Positions 22,380-34,100 of a stretch of 64,000 nucleotides of DNA are shown here, one piece after another. Position 1 is the stretch's first letter. Every line of letters begins with the position of its first letter. Source of the stretch: Gloeophyllum trabeum ATCC 11539. Taxonomy: Eukaryota > Basidiomycota > Agaricomycetes > Gloeophyllales > Gloeophyllaceae. A program made the position numbers and the translations under genes. The stretch covers positions 1,388,883 to 1,452,882 of the forward strand of contig NW_006920415.1 in assembly GCF_000344685.1 (NCBI RefSeq), in the 5' to 3' direction. The notes beneath the pieces are model-generated. The model was given only the letters and a program-made list of their open reading frames with translations. It was not told where the DNA came from and did not search any database.

Positions 22380-23650
22380 TAATCTAATAAATTCAGATAC
22401 GTAAGAAGCATGGAATGGGTGACTCGGAATAATAAGCGGAAGACTTTCGTAGTGATACATAAAAAAATCTGAAGAATTCGGGAGGCGAGCGAAGAAGAAA
22501 AACAGAAACAGAGTTGAATGAATGTGAAGGACGGTTAAGACCAGTCCGTTGGACTATAAGGAAATTAGAGCTCCTGAGAAAGGAGGAAAAGACACGAGGA
22601 CTTACGAAGGGAGACGGCAACCAGCAGAGGGGCTTTCGAGACGAGCATTGAATAGAGTTGAATGAACGTGGAGGACGGTCAAGACACGTCCGTTAGACTA
22701 GAGAAGGCGCATGAGCAACGGAAACGGTGAAGAAGACAGTGAGACTTACAGATAATAGACCGAAACAAGGGAAGAGAGACATGATAAACGAGTGTCGGAG
22801 AGCGTAACAGGGCCTCCATGCGTACGTAACAGGGGGCAAAGAGAGATAAGAAGATATTGAATGAACGTGGGGGACGGTAAAACATGCGTCCGTTGGACTT
22901 AATGGCACTATCAGATACCGAAGGACACCTGACTTCAAGAAAACTCACGAGAAATAAGCCAGTCAGAGATGTTTCAGGAGGAAGTAGTACGGAGCACACC
23001 AGGCGCATCCGGTAGATATCTATCAATATGATGAGTCAGTATGCAACAAATGCGGACGCGATGTAGGGCTCACTGAGCAAATATAGATACAGCGAGATGG
23101 ATGGAACGATATGGATGCAAAGACATAGATCGGCAAGAGCAGGACGAAAACGTTGATAGCAAGAACAACCGGTGCATCTATCATGGAACAGTCAGCAAAA
23201 TAGTCCAGAAGGCACGCGACAGGGAACCTACCGATAACATAGCCGAAGGTAGCAAGGGGGTGGGTGGAGAGGATGCGGTACCTGGATGAGGGCGGGCCCT
23301 CCCTCGTTCCAGAACCGAAGGAATAGTGGTGAATTACGGAATATACTATAGGTAATACTTGAACGGGGGGCGGCGACGGGAGCAGGCGCACCCGCCAAAT
23401 GGCTAGGGAGAATGCCCGGTAAGCATTGCACGATATTAAGGTACACGGACACTCACAGGAAATGGAATGAATAATGAGGGATTTGACAAAGTCGTCAACC
23501 TCAGCTTCCTACGAAGAGATCGGTCGAGACGAACGGTTGGCAACAGGGACCGGGGGATAGAGATGTGAAAATGTTTGAATGAGCGTCGTGGACGACGATG
23601 CGTCCTTTGGTAGCTAATAGAAGTCGTATCACCAAGGACACTATAAACGA
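22380..23650 (-). repeat. 3' repeat array behind family M copy 3
   Basis: The same element as behind copies 1 and 2, on the minus strand, with copies ending on the plus strand at about 22555, 22699, 22899 and 23616. The first two are 144 bp apart, matching the 145 bp spacing behind copy 2. Each has the GGACG/CGTCC inverted half-sites, an AG directly before it and a donor-like GTAAGT downstream. The flanking sequence at 22390-22500 matches 16685-16770, and 23220-23390 matches 17340-17510. Confidence 0.6.
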
Positions 23651-23801
23651 CGAGAGCGACTTACTATGAAGGTAAAAGTGGGGGTATATGAAAAGAGGGG
23701 ACAGGACACATCGTGCATCCTAGGTGGTAACTACAGGGGCATTGGTCAACAAAGAAAATCACCCGAGTCGATCGTGAACTTACTGGAATGTGATACATAG
23801 A

Positions 23802-26800
23802 TTACAAGACGACGCCCTCCTCGACGCGAGCCATATCGTCGAAGGAATCCGAGTTGATGAGTCGGCCGCGCGCGTGGAACTTCTCTTTCGTCAGACGACC
23901 CCATTTCCCGGAGTCAAGCGTAGCATGCAGTCCTTGTAGGGATCCATGGCTAGGGAGAGCCGTCGAAGTGGAAGAACTCGAAACACCCTCGTCCAAGGCG
24001 ACGCTCTGGACTTCGTGACGCAGCAGAGCGAGCTCCCAAGAAAACCCGTGGAAATCGGTGGGGTTCCGGTGGAACTCATCCTCGCATACGCGGGAGATCG
24101 CGTTCCAGAGCGGTAAGGGAGCCATGTCGGTCCACCCCTTGCCCTCCATCGGTTTGAAGTCAGGGCCAAGGCTTGCAAGCCGTGCTTGACCGCTAGAACT
24201 GTCGTAAATGAGTTCTTCGGTGCTTTGCTCTCTAACGGGTATGACGAAAGGCGCGGGAGGAGTCGGGGCGGCAGCCTGAGGCGTCACAGGAGCGCTGGGT
24301 GGGGAAACTTGAGGAGGGGCCAGGATTCTCTCCACCTCGTCTTCCGAATCGTCACAGAAAGAGTTTTCCGGAGACGTTGGAAGCTGGAATTCTTCCTCAG
24401 AATTAGAAGCAGCGAAACGAACGAGCTCATCGCGCAGATCCGGGAACGACGGATGGGTTCTGTCAACTGTGCTTGCCGTAGACTCGCTCGAAACGACCGA
24501 AGGGGACGACGACGAGGCAGCGAACTGGAGGACAGGTACCACGGGACTAGGTTCGACGGGACGCGGCGAGGAGGAGAGCTGGAAAGTGCGATCCGCGAGA
24601 GTAGATTGGACTACGCCTTCATTGCGAGACTCTTCCTCTGGAACGGGCGTCGAGGACGAAATTGGGTGGGGAAGGGCCCAATTCAGCTCGTTGATGCGTT
24701 TGTCGGCAAGACGTAAATCTATCCATGAATAAAGGAGGGTTCTTCGCGCTTTGCTCTGCTCCTGACGAATATCTATATGCATGGAAATGAGAGATGTACT
24801 CACGCCGAAATAAATAAAATACGCACCTTTGTNNNNNNNNNNNNNNNNNNNNNNNNNNNNNNNNNNNNNNNNNNNNNNNNNNNNNNNNNNNNNNNNNNNN
24901 NNNNNNNNNNNNNNNNNNNNNNNNNNNNNNNNNNNNNNNNNNNNNNNNNNNNNNNNNNNNNNNNNNNNNNNNNNNNNNNNNNNNNNNNNNNNNNNNNNNN
25001 NNNNNNNNNNNNNNNNNNNNNNNNNNNNNNNNNNNNNNNNNNNNNNNNNNNNNNNNNNNNNNNNNNNNNNNNNNNNNNNNNNNNNNNNNNNNNNNNNNNN
25101 NNNNNNNNNNNNNNNNNNNNNNNNNNNNNNNNNNNNNNNNNNNNNNNNNNNNNNNNNNNNNNNNNNNNNNNNNNNNNNNNNNNNNNNNNNNNNNNNNNNN
25201 NNNNNNNNNNNNNNNNNNNNNNNNNNNNNNNNNNNNNNNNNNNNNNNNNNNNNNNNNNNNNNNNNNNNNNNNNNNNNNNNNNNNNNNNNNNNNNNNNNNN
25301 NNNNNNNNNNNNNNNNNNNNNNNNNNNNNNNNNNNNNNNNNNNNNNNNNNNNNNNNNNNNNNNNNNNNNNNNNNNNNNNNNNNNNNNNNNNNNNNNNNNN
25401 NNNNNNNNNNNNNNNNNNNNNNNNNNNNNNNNNNNNNNNNNNNNNNNNNNNNNNNNNNNNNNNNNNNNNNNNNNNNNNNNNNNNNNNNNNNNNNNNNNNN
25501 NNNNNNNNNNNNNNNNNNNNNNNNNNNNNNNNNNNNNNNNNNNNNNNNNNNNNNNNTGGAAGCTGGAATTCTTCCTCAGAATTAGAAGCAGCGAAACGAA
25601 CGAGCTCATCGCGCAGATCCGGGAACGACGGATGGGTTCTGTCAACTGTGCTTGCCGTAGACTCGCTCGAAACGACCGAAGGGGACGACGACGAGGCAGC
25701 GAACTGGAGGACAGGTACCACGGGACTAGGTTCGACGGGACGCGGCGAGGAGGAGAGCTGGAAAGTGCGATCCGCGAGAGTAGATTGGACTACGCCTTCA
25801 TTGCGAGACTCTTCCTCTGGAACGGGCGTCGAGGACGAAATTGGGTGGGGAAGGGCCCAATTCAGCTCGTTGATGCGTTTGTCGGCAAGACGTAAATCTA
25901 TCCATGAATAAAGGAGGGTTCTTCGCGCTTTGCTCTGCTCCTGACGAATATCTATATGCATGGAAATGAGAGATGTACTCACGCCGAAATAAATAAAATA
26001 CGCACCTTTGTACTCCTCTTCGCGCTCCTGCTTCATAGCGTCGAGGTCGGCGAGCAGATCCCCGAAGATATCCTCGTAACTGTTCTCAGAGAATGATGCC
26101 TTAGGAGCAGGAAGGAAGCGGTGGCGAGAGCGCTGACGCAGCGATATTTTCAGTCGATGCTAATCTCGAACGGGAGAAATAAGAAGGCTCACCGGAGCAG
26201 AACCCGCTTTGAAAACCCTGCTGTAATACTTCGCATTGGAGGAGACCTTGGTAAAATCCAGGCAGTATAGCAAGATGAATGCGGCGTCCGCTCGTATTCT
26301 CCGGATCCGCGACTTGACGCACCGAGCCGCCGCGAGGATTAAAAGAGTAACTGCGACGGCGAGGACTAATGCGAAAAGGAACGGAGCAGGGACGACGTTC
26401 GCGATGTTCCAGGCCTTACGCGCGATCACATCCTTATACGGGGTCAGCACGGTGCACGAGTAGTGCAGCCACCGGGAACATACCGGGACACCGAGGAAGT
26501 ACCATGCAATATAGCACCATGCCTCCAACACCATTAAGATCGCCTCGTTTGTCATATGCGCCTCCACGGGGTAAAATCCTTCCTGACCACGGCGAGGGAT
26601 CGCGTTGAGGTACCATCGGTGCTCTAGATTGTTGAGAGCAATCCACGACCCAACAAGCAAGCCAGCAGAAGCGAGAGAGCATACGGCGGATGAGAACCTC
26701 TCGTACTTCTCGCCCTTCGTCTTGACGCAAAGGGTCCAAGCGAGGTGGAAAGCGGATCCGATGACGATGAGCCATGTCAGGAGCGCCGAGGTGAGGATGA

Positions 26801-27299
26801 CCTTCTCGTTAAGGCTTTGAGAGTTGCGTAGATCCTGAAGACCGACGAAGACAAAGAGGCTGTATTGAAGGGGCCGAAAGGCGACGCGAAGCGAGGTGCG
26901 AGCAAGGGCCAGAGCCCAACGATAGACACGAGTTGGGCTGAGCTCAAAGGGGAAAGCACCTGGAAGGAGGAATAAGAGGGAGATCAGCTCGCAACACCAT
27001 TGGATGGTGAAGACGGCGCCGTCGCCCTGGCGTCTCAGAGGGCCCGTCGAAGTGAACAGAAGGAACGACCCGATGATGAAGAGAACGAGGGCGAGCACGT
27101 TGTCGACTGGTCCCGACAATCCCGACCCGTAGGTTCTGGTGGGGCTTCCGCTGTGGGTGCGAGTAGGCTGGATGTAGGTCTTGACCCAGGCCGCAGGGCG
27201 GTCGACGACCTCAGGCGGAGCGGTGCCGCCGCCGAAGGTGTTGACGACGAGGCGCTTGAGGGCCGCGAAGTCGAGGAGGTTGATGTTGAAAGAATACAT
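23802..27299 (-). CDS. Family M membrane protein, copy 3 (interrupted by an artefactual gap)
   Basis: Exons: 27299-26193, 26132-26006, then 25951-25557 continuing at 24377-23802 across a 724-base N gap. Treating the two identical 455-bp gap flanks as one copy gives a single closed frame of 734 aa. The N-terminus MYSFNINLLDFAALKRLVVN is the family M signature. Hydrophobic segments number about seven (around residues 68-88, 100-120, 135-160, 168-192, 208-228, 270-290 and 312-335), more than in copies 1 and 2. The tail is acidic and Ser/Pro-rich. It ends with IYDSSSGQARLASLGPDFKP, CEDEFHRNPTDFHGFSW, ALPSHGSLQGLHATLDSGKW and EEGVVL, parallel to copy 2. A minus-strand TATAAAAGG lies about 110 bp before the ATG. 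Function unknown; a role as a multi-pass membrane protein with a conserved cytosolic tail is inferred. Confidence 0.72.
24378..24832. repeat. Left copy of 455-bp gap-flanking duplication
   Basis: This segment reads the same as 25557-26011 as far as I compared it. It ends exactly at the N run, and its twin starts exactly after it. It is interpreted as the same DNA assembled twice at two contig ends. Confidence 0.85.
24833..25556. other. Assembly gap (724 N)
   Basis: Run of unknown bases between two identical 455-bp segments within the third exon of family M copy 3. The frame closes if the gap and one flank copy are removed, so the gap probably contains no missing sequence. Confidence 0.9.
25557..26011. 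repeat. Right copy of 455-bp gap-flanking duplication
   Basis: Twin of 24378-24832, starting directly after the N run. See the gap entry. Confidence 0.85.
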
Positions 27300-30200
27300 T
27301 GTAGTAGTGTTGCTATGCTGCTGTAGTCGTGACGGTGGTCGAAAGCCTTCGTAACGGTTTGTGTTCAAGATGAAGAGGTGGTTCCAGTCCGGACTCACCT
27401 TTTATACCACTGGCAGTCGAACTTGCCGGCCGCTGTCATCCACCACGTTCTCGTCAGCCATGGCGTCGCGCGATAGAAGGTCGGCCAGAATTGAAACACC
27501 CTCGAGGGTGTGTTCAATGGTCGCCAGCTGGAGAGGACAGCAGTGCGTGTAAATGCCCACACGAAAGCTATAACGAACACGGGGGTCGAGACCCTGCAGT
27601 GAAAGCGCTAGGATATCTCACATCAGTCTCCGAATAGAATACATGGAGGGGGGGCGGGGGATAATGTGACGCACCAGAGGGTTGTGCCGATCCGATCGAC
27701 GAGCGTGGAAGAGGGGCAATGCACCTTCACTCAAAGTAACGAATCTATCAAAGGAGCGGTGGAATCGCCCGTATATCAAGAATGCCGAAAAGCGGACCAA
27801 CCGTCTTTGTCACGACTTGGAGTATGATCATACACTGAGGGACATGACTCGTCAGATGGTTCTAAGCGGGGGCTAACCCACCGGTCAGATAACTTCAGAG
27901 GATATCCAGTAAGTCCAAATATATGATCATAACGAGAGCACAAGACATATGTCCCTATAACGAGGGCGAATTGGCACTGGTATGTCACGATCGATGGCAG
28001 AGGATGCCGATCTTCAGCAATCCTTTGCAAGGGATAATGACGGCGCCAGTACAATTCCTTTATCTTTCGTGTATTCCAGGTTCTGCGGAGGATTCCATAG
28101 AGGCTGATATTCAGCGATTGTGCCAGTCGCGAGTCCTATCGACTTGCAGGGAGACAACCTGCATGCATATTGGCATTACTGTGGAACTCTTCAAGTTCCC
28201 ACGCATATACTAACCAGCATGCTGTCCTTTTGATATTATCGGCGCTTGAGTCAGCTTCAACTTGATCGTAGTTCACCACAGGGAGGTCTGATATAAGATT
28301 CCACTCTATGCCCGTAAGTAGTGGATTCGGAGGCACACGGACTGGCGTTCAGTAAACACGAGTTGATCGCGACGCTTAATTTTCATGTGGGTGGCACAGC
28401 CTCCGGAAGCAATCGCCTCTGTCCTATTGCTAGAGCTCGTTCGTATTCTCTACCCTCATTAGCCGATTGCAATGGGCAAGCAACAACAATTCCCCGAGGT
28501 CGAGTGCATACAGAAAAGCCCGTGTTCAACTTGAAAATTGATATATAGTCCAACAATCGAGATGCAGATGGTAAACCAAGCCCTTCAGTCTCGCGAGGAA
28601 GGCTTCCCCGCCAAGATCAGAAGGGCGTGAACGGTACTCTGAATAACACGACCTTCGGTCGGAAGGAGGACGAGGTCAATAGGTGCGCGGGGGAAGAGAC
28701 CATTTTGTAGGATGTTACCGGATCATCGTATCGCAGATGCGAGAAGGAACAGGTCACCGTGTCCAGGACTCATCCATCCATGCTCCCCGACGTGATATAC
28801 AAAGCATGACTGTAGCCTTTTCGTCGGGGCATATCGCAGGTGCTACCCATCTCCACAAAGGTCGGATGCCGGACCAGAATGTCACCTACGGCCGGCTGTC
28901 CAGAGAGTTCCCTTGCAGAAACAGTAAGAATGCAGAGCACATCAGTCGTACCTGCTCGCGAAACCACCTTAAACCCCTGATCGTCATGCCACAGCCCATC
29001 GTGAGTGACGAGGTTCTCACTCAGAGTACTGCGATGGCCGTGCATTGGACCGCGCGGCGAAGGCGGTTTCAGCAGACAAGAGAACTGGGATGGGTGGCTG
29101 GGATGGGTAGCTGTTCACCGACCGCAGCATGCTGCTTCTGCCGTTACCATCGATGGCGAGGATATACGGAGGAAGCTACATTGAAGCTCCTATATGTGAA
29201 TAGACACGGGGCGGAAGGAGACAGAAGTAAAGGTAACTGGCACGTATGACCCAGCGTGCGATAAGGAATCGAAGCCATTCGCTCACCTCGATGCTTGCCA
29301 CGAACAACGGTCTAGCGTGTCCAGCCCTTGGGGCCTGACCGGCATTCGGGCCGCCCGCCCAGTCCAAAACTATGGCTCCTGCACCAGGGCGGCCATGATT
29401 CTGGACAACCATGGCCACCCTCGTATAGGCGGGCAATTGAAGGCGGCCTTTTTGCAAGCCATCGTAAGCAAATATGTATGCGCCCGACACGCTTTCATGC
29501 CAGGGGCATGATCGTGGAGGCAACGGCTATCCGATCAGCGATAAGCGATCCGAATTTCTCCTAGCCTGGTCGACTCTGCTGTAGCCCGAGCGCAGAGAAT
29601 CTGAGGGCCAGAGAACAACGCAACGCACCGAGAGATAGAATATAGCAGTCCATACTCGCCATCTGTTGCAATGCCCCAATGGCATCCACCACGCATATCA
29701 TCGAACCTATCAGGGCCACTTACCTGACAAGTACCTCGCTACGGGTACCAAGGAAAGCCACGAACTAGACAGTTGCGACTCACCATAAACTGCTCTCTCC
29801 TCCGGAGTTCCGGGCTGACTCGGATGGTGACCAGGGAAATCCATTCAATGAAATTCATGGGGTCAGCGCTCTGCTCAGAGTCGCCACCAGTCTATCATCT
29901 GACAGAGCATCATCATCCAGACTAATCCTTGATAGGCTGGCCGGGAGATATAGCCAGTCGAAGTTAGACTATTCCAAGTAAACGGATCAGAGTCACACTC
30001 CAGCGTCAGCGGGCTAGCAATCTAAGAGATGAAGTGCCGCGACTCTCGATAAACAGCTTCTGTTCCTCAATCCAGATATATCGAGCACAAAGCGGTCAGA
30101 GCGAGAGGGAGTCGGTCGAGGCGGGCGGCAACATTGGAGTGTCGTGGGTACTGGCCGAATCACTGGGGTATCACGGGTCCCGCTATTCGATCTCGATCTC

Positions 30201-30349
30201 GAGTCTATCAGCCAGTCCATTGTATGTAAGGGGTCTTCACCGTACTCGAACAGAGACCATCAGTGAATTCTCATTCCACCGGCCCTCCCCCTCTCTCTCA
30301 GCCTTTACCTTGCGATACATCCCTTTCCTCTATCCGACGAACGAGCCCA
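27300..30349. other. About 3 kb without a convincing gene
   Basis: The first part is the promoter side of family M copy 3, with a TATA-like motif near 27408-27416. The rest has only short overlapping frames (the longest, at 28683-29249, has no recognisable motif) and no repeat that I could identify. The last 300 bp probably contains the promoter and leader of the gene starting at 30350. Confidence 0.45.
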
Positions 30350-33317
30350 ATGCCTGATTCAGAGGCCTACGACAGCGACACCGACCGCAGTGGCGGCGAC
30401 TTCATTGTGTCATGGGGTGCTCACAAAGACAAGCCGCTTGCATATTGCGACCCTGACTGGATGAAATGGTCTCTTGGGGAGGCAGGAGTATGCCAGAATG
30501 TACGTCGATTATCTGCTGGTACTTTTCGGGAGGCATTATATGGCTGGGAGTGAGGTGTTGAGCAGTGGAAGAATGCATATTACGAGTCATCACTCCGATT
30601 TACGGACTAGTGGGGGTTACGAGTGTATGCATCTGCGATATTACCAGAACGCCGAGCCTTACACCAATCACTTGGTTCTAATGATTTCCCTCATCTTGTC
30701 AGTACCCCGAATTCATCGAACCAGCAACACAATATCTGCGTTACCTCTCCCGCAATCCTGGGGTGTGCATTGTACCCTTTGGCAAGAAACACCGAGGAAA
30801 GCGGTTGGAACAATGCAGGGACCTGCCTTGGATCCAATGGTGCTGTACATGGGCGGCGGAAAAGGTACGTTCTCGATGCCAGTTTTACCTACTGTCAGTC
30901 GGTACGGCACAGTGCATGTGGTACTGTGGTACTGTTGTCGGTCGTTTTGTAGTATGAACTTCCGGCGTATGGGATTGTGGATTGCTGTCCCGGATTCGCT
31001 GCTTTGTTCTCGTCTGATTTCGTTCGGTCTCCTCATGTGCTCGGTCTGACGGAGATGACTGCTTTTGTGTTTACCTCCGTACAAGCGCCTCGCGATGTCT
31101 TCGGACTCATAGGCGCATTCCAATTCGTAGCTCTGAGGCACGTTCATACTTGGATTACAGTTATGCAGGGACCTTGCCAACGTCCCTAGAGCTACGAGCT
31201 GTGCATCACCGTTCTAAACTGAATCGTGTCATTCTCATCCATATATGCTATAATTGCTAACCTCTGACATGTGCCTGTAGCACCCAGCTTGGGTCGAGTG
31301 CGCTGTGCACTGGCTCCAAGTCCGGCCCAAGCGCAAAGAAATGGTCAAACGCGACGTCGGCGAACCGCTCACCTGGAGGGACGACGTTTACACCCTCGAG
31401 GACGAGGACGACGAATACATCCCTCCGTCACGAAGTCAAAGTTCAAATCAAAGTGAAAGCGACGCGGCCTCGGTTGCAGATGATGATGCAGTCATCGTCT
31501 TTGACGACGGTGGTGACGACGAAGATGAAGATGAAGAAGGCAGTCGCCTGGACCCGAAGGAGTATAAAGAGGACGCGGGCGAGGCAGACGAGGAGCTAGC
31601 CAAGGAACGCGAGGCGGACGAGCAGGACATCTATGGGAACCTGAAGGGCTTCGTCGTCTCTGACGGGGAGGGCGAAGATACCGACGACGACGGCGAAAAA
31701 GACGAAACAGCAGAACAGACACAAGTCAAGCAGGAAGTGAAGGACGAATCGGAAGACGACCATCCGCGCTCCCCTGCTCGAACCAATTCCAGGGCGACGT
31801 CCCAATCCGGGAGCGACTCTGATGAGGGCTCCTCCCCGGAGTCCGGGTCGGACAGCGACGCCTCGTCCGCCCCCACCTTTGCTTCTGTCCTCTCCTCGCA
31901 CAGCACTCGCGCGAGCTCCATCTCCTCGGACTCGAACACGGACTCCGAGAGCGAGCCGCGGCGTTCCTCGCCCTACCTGACGCGGAACAGCCAATCCCAA
32001 CGTGGTAGTGCTAGTACATCAGGACGCAGGCTCCGCGGGCGGGGACACAGGACGCCGACCCCGGACCCGAGTGATGATGTTGATGAAGAGCCTGCTGCCC
32101 TACGCACCCCTCCTAGGACTCGGCGGAAGCGCCTCATTCGCCATGGAGGAAATGCGCGCCCGGCAAGTGAAGACGAAGATGAAGCTGAAGAGGCTGCACC
32201 CCTGCGTACTTCTCCGAGGACGCCGCGGAAGCCCCGGATTCGCGCGCGAGCGGCTCTACAGTCAGGTAGCGATGTTGACGAAGATGAGAAACCACGTCGT
32301 CGCCCTCCCGCCCGCAAACGCTCCCGTGTCGTCCCAGATTCCGACACTTCCGATGGCGGAGCAGCCGCTGCCCTCCCCACTCCTCGCAAGACACCCCGCA
32401 AGCGGAAAGCCATAGACGCCCCCGAGTCTGACGGGTCGTGCAACGAATCTGATTTCACGCCCGAGCCTCCCGACCAGCTTCTGGCGCGTTTCCTCTCGCA
32501 AAAGCAGAGTGCACGCCTTCCGGAAAGCCCGCGCAGAGCGGCACGGCCTATGACGCCGACCAGCCTGCCGCGGAAGAGGGATCGTCCTAGACAAGAGCGG
32601 TCAGAGGACGAGTCCGTTCCTGATGAATATTCGAACACCCGGCGAGACGAGTCTTCAGCCGAGGATGCGGAGTCTAGCGCGTCGCGTAGAGGCCCTCCCG
32701 AGACGCGGAGCCACGCACACAGGGCAGAGGCCGGCTTGTTGTTATTCTCTCCTTTCGTGGAGATCAACAGTCGTCGCAGGGTACTTCGCCGCGATTCAAC
32801 CCCCATCGAACCATCGACGTCTGCTCGGCAACAGCCACCAGTGGCTTCCAGGACACGAAGTCGTGCGAGTAGGATAACAGAAGTCATTGCTCTATCTCCT
32901 TCTCCAGCAGTAGAGGTTGTCGTAGATCGACGTATGGCAAAGCGACATCGATCAGATAGCGGTGAAGGCTTCGATTATGCGCTGGGTACGTGCTTCCCAA
33001 GAGGATTCTCAGCTCTCAATTCTGAGTATGTTCGGGCAGCTCTGCTGGCGAAGAAGTCAAAATCGAAAGCTCCGGCTCGGGCCCAACGTCTCTTCATGTC
33101 CCATATTCTGCTTCCTCCCATTCCCCGTCATGCCGTCAAGCGTAGCAGATCTGTCTCCCTAGGCGATTCCTCTCGACCATCCGTCGCCTCGGGCATCGGG
33201 GATTGCCCTGCCAGGACATGCCATAGCTCGAAACATCGCCGGCGCCTCAACGCGGAGTCGCGGACTACGATGAAGAATGGTTGCCGGCGTCTCGGGCTGC
33301 AAGACTGCGATGAGTAG
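30350..33317 (+). CDS. Large acidic nuclear-type protein with two DUF3820-like motifs
   Basis: Exons 30350-30499, 30703-30864 and 31281-33317 are all phase 0 and give 782 aa. The N-terminus holds two short motifs of the type hydrophobic-x-G-K-x-K-G-x-x-L, then a C/W-rich end: FIVSWGAHKDKPLAYCDPDW followed by MKWSL, and IVPFGKKHRGKRLEQCRDLP followed by WIQWC. This resembles the FGKYKG...YLxW pattern of DUF3820 proteins. From about residue 130 the protein is low-complexity: alternating acidic, Ser-rich and basic stretches with many RTPPRTRRKR- and PRKTPRKRK-like NLS candidates. It looks like an intrinsically disordered nuclear or chromatin-associated protein; the actual function is unknown. The 416-nt second intron might hide another exon, and the last 100 residues have weaker composition, so the 3' end is tentative. 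Confidence 0.62.
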
Positions 33318-33707
33318 GATCTCCGACTCATCCTTGCTTAATACGTGTACAGTACGTTCTCGAAATTGTATGAGAGCAGGTTCTGTGGATGCCAGCAATA
33401 GGAAACTCATGGAGAAGCAGGCGGTCACGCCACAGATGCACCGAAAGCATTTAATTTAGAATATTAACGGTTAAAACACGTAAGAAACAATTATATACTC
33501 AGCACCCAAATATGGCATACATTGCGCTTATTGAAGTATTAAGCGCTCTCAGGGCGGTGGCAGTAGTACTTAGAATACTTGGAATTATTCTAAGTTAAGT
33601 ATTATGTAATATGCATCGCTACACGGCGTAAGTGCAGTGTTAGTTTTATGTAATATGCAAAAATTACTTATATACACCCACGGAGAGATTATGTAATTGG
33701 CAAAATA
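33318..33707. other. AT-rich spacer before the tRNA
   Basis: Non-coding. The short motif TTATGTAATATGCA-like occurs twice (near 33603 and 33645), and a TAAGTATT-type palindromic stretch lies at about 33570-33605. It could be a remnant of a retroelement inserted near a tRNA, but no LTR ends were found. The minus-strand TTTT at 33702-33705 can terminate Pol III transcription of the tRNA. Confidence 0.35.
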
Positions 33708-33811
33708 CTCTCTGGCGGGGAGTCGAACCCCGCTCTCCCGCGCACTGGAATTACGTAAGCGTTACGTAATTCAGTGACAGGCGGGTGTACTATCCGATAT
33801 ACTACCAGAGA
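33708..33811 (-). tRNA. tRNA-Asp(GTC) with a 32-nt intron
   Basis: The minus strand folds as a complete tRNA. The 7-bp acceptor stem is TCTCTGG/CCAGAGA and the discriminator is G73, as expected for Asp. The D arm is GTAT...GTAC. The anticodon stem is CCCGC/GCGGG with loop CTGTCAC, giving anticodon GTC. The T arm is CGGGG-TTCGACT-CCCCG, with a good B box. The mature length is 72 nt. The intron occupies 33743-33774, one base 3' of the anticodon, the canonical position. It contains the palindrome TTACGTAA twice around GCG. A Pol III T4 terminator follows within 6 nt. Confidence 0.93.
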
Positions 33812-34100
33812 CATGGGTATGATGTACTGGTACATATATATACACAGGCTGCTCATCACCCAACTGCTGGGGTTAGGTTGCCCCTCGGACTAAATACGCG
33901 GACCCGACACCACAGTGAAGGCCCCAGAGCTTCCAATCTTTATGCTCAGGGGTCGAGCGGCACCAGCATCCGGTCACGATCGGCGACCGTGACACCCACA
34001 GTCTCGGGAACTATTGACAGCGGCGGAAGTTCGCAGGAGCAACTTGACGGAATTACATGAGCCTAAAGCTGCCATTACCCCGTCTCCCGATACAACTGCT
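33812..34100. other. Spacer after tRNA
   Basis: No gene or repeat recognised. The region joins the 3' part of the decayed reductase copy that follows. Confidence 0.4.

Noticed and set aside
16690..23650. Periodic elements as a CRISPR array
   Set aside because: The host is eukaryotic, the repeats are diverged with uneven spacing, and each is flanked by splice-site motifs.
23802..26036. A single 744-codon frame read through the N gap
   Set aside because: It includes unknown bases, the duplicated 455-bp segment and an intron; the spliced, de-duplicated model explains the data better.
31448..32887. Minus-strand frames up to 304 codons opposite the acidic nuclear-type protein
   Set aside because: They arise from the repetitive acidic and Ser codons on the plus strand.
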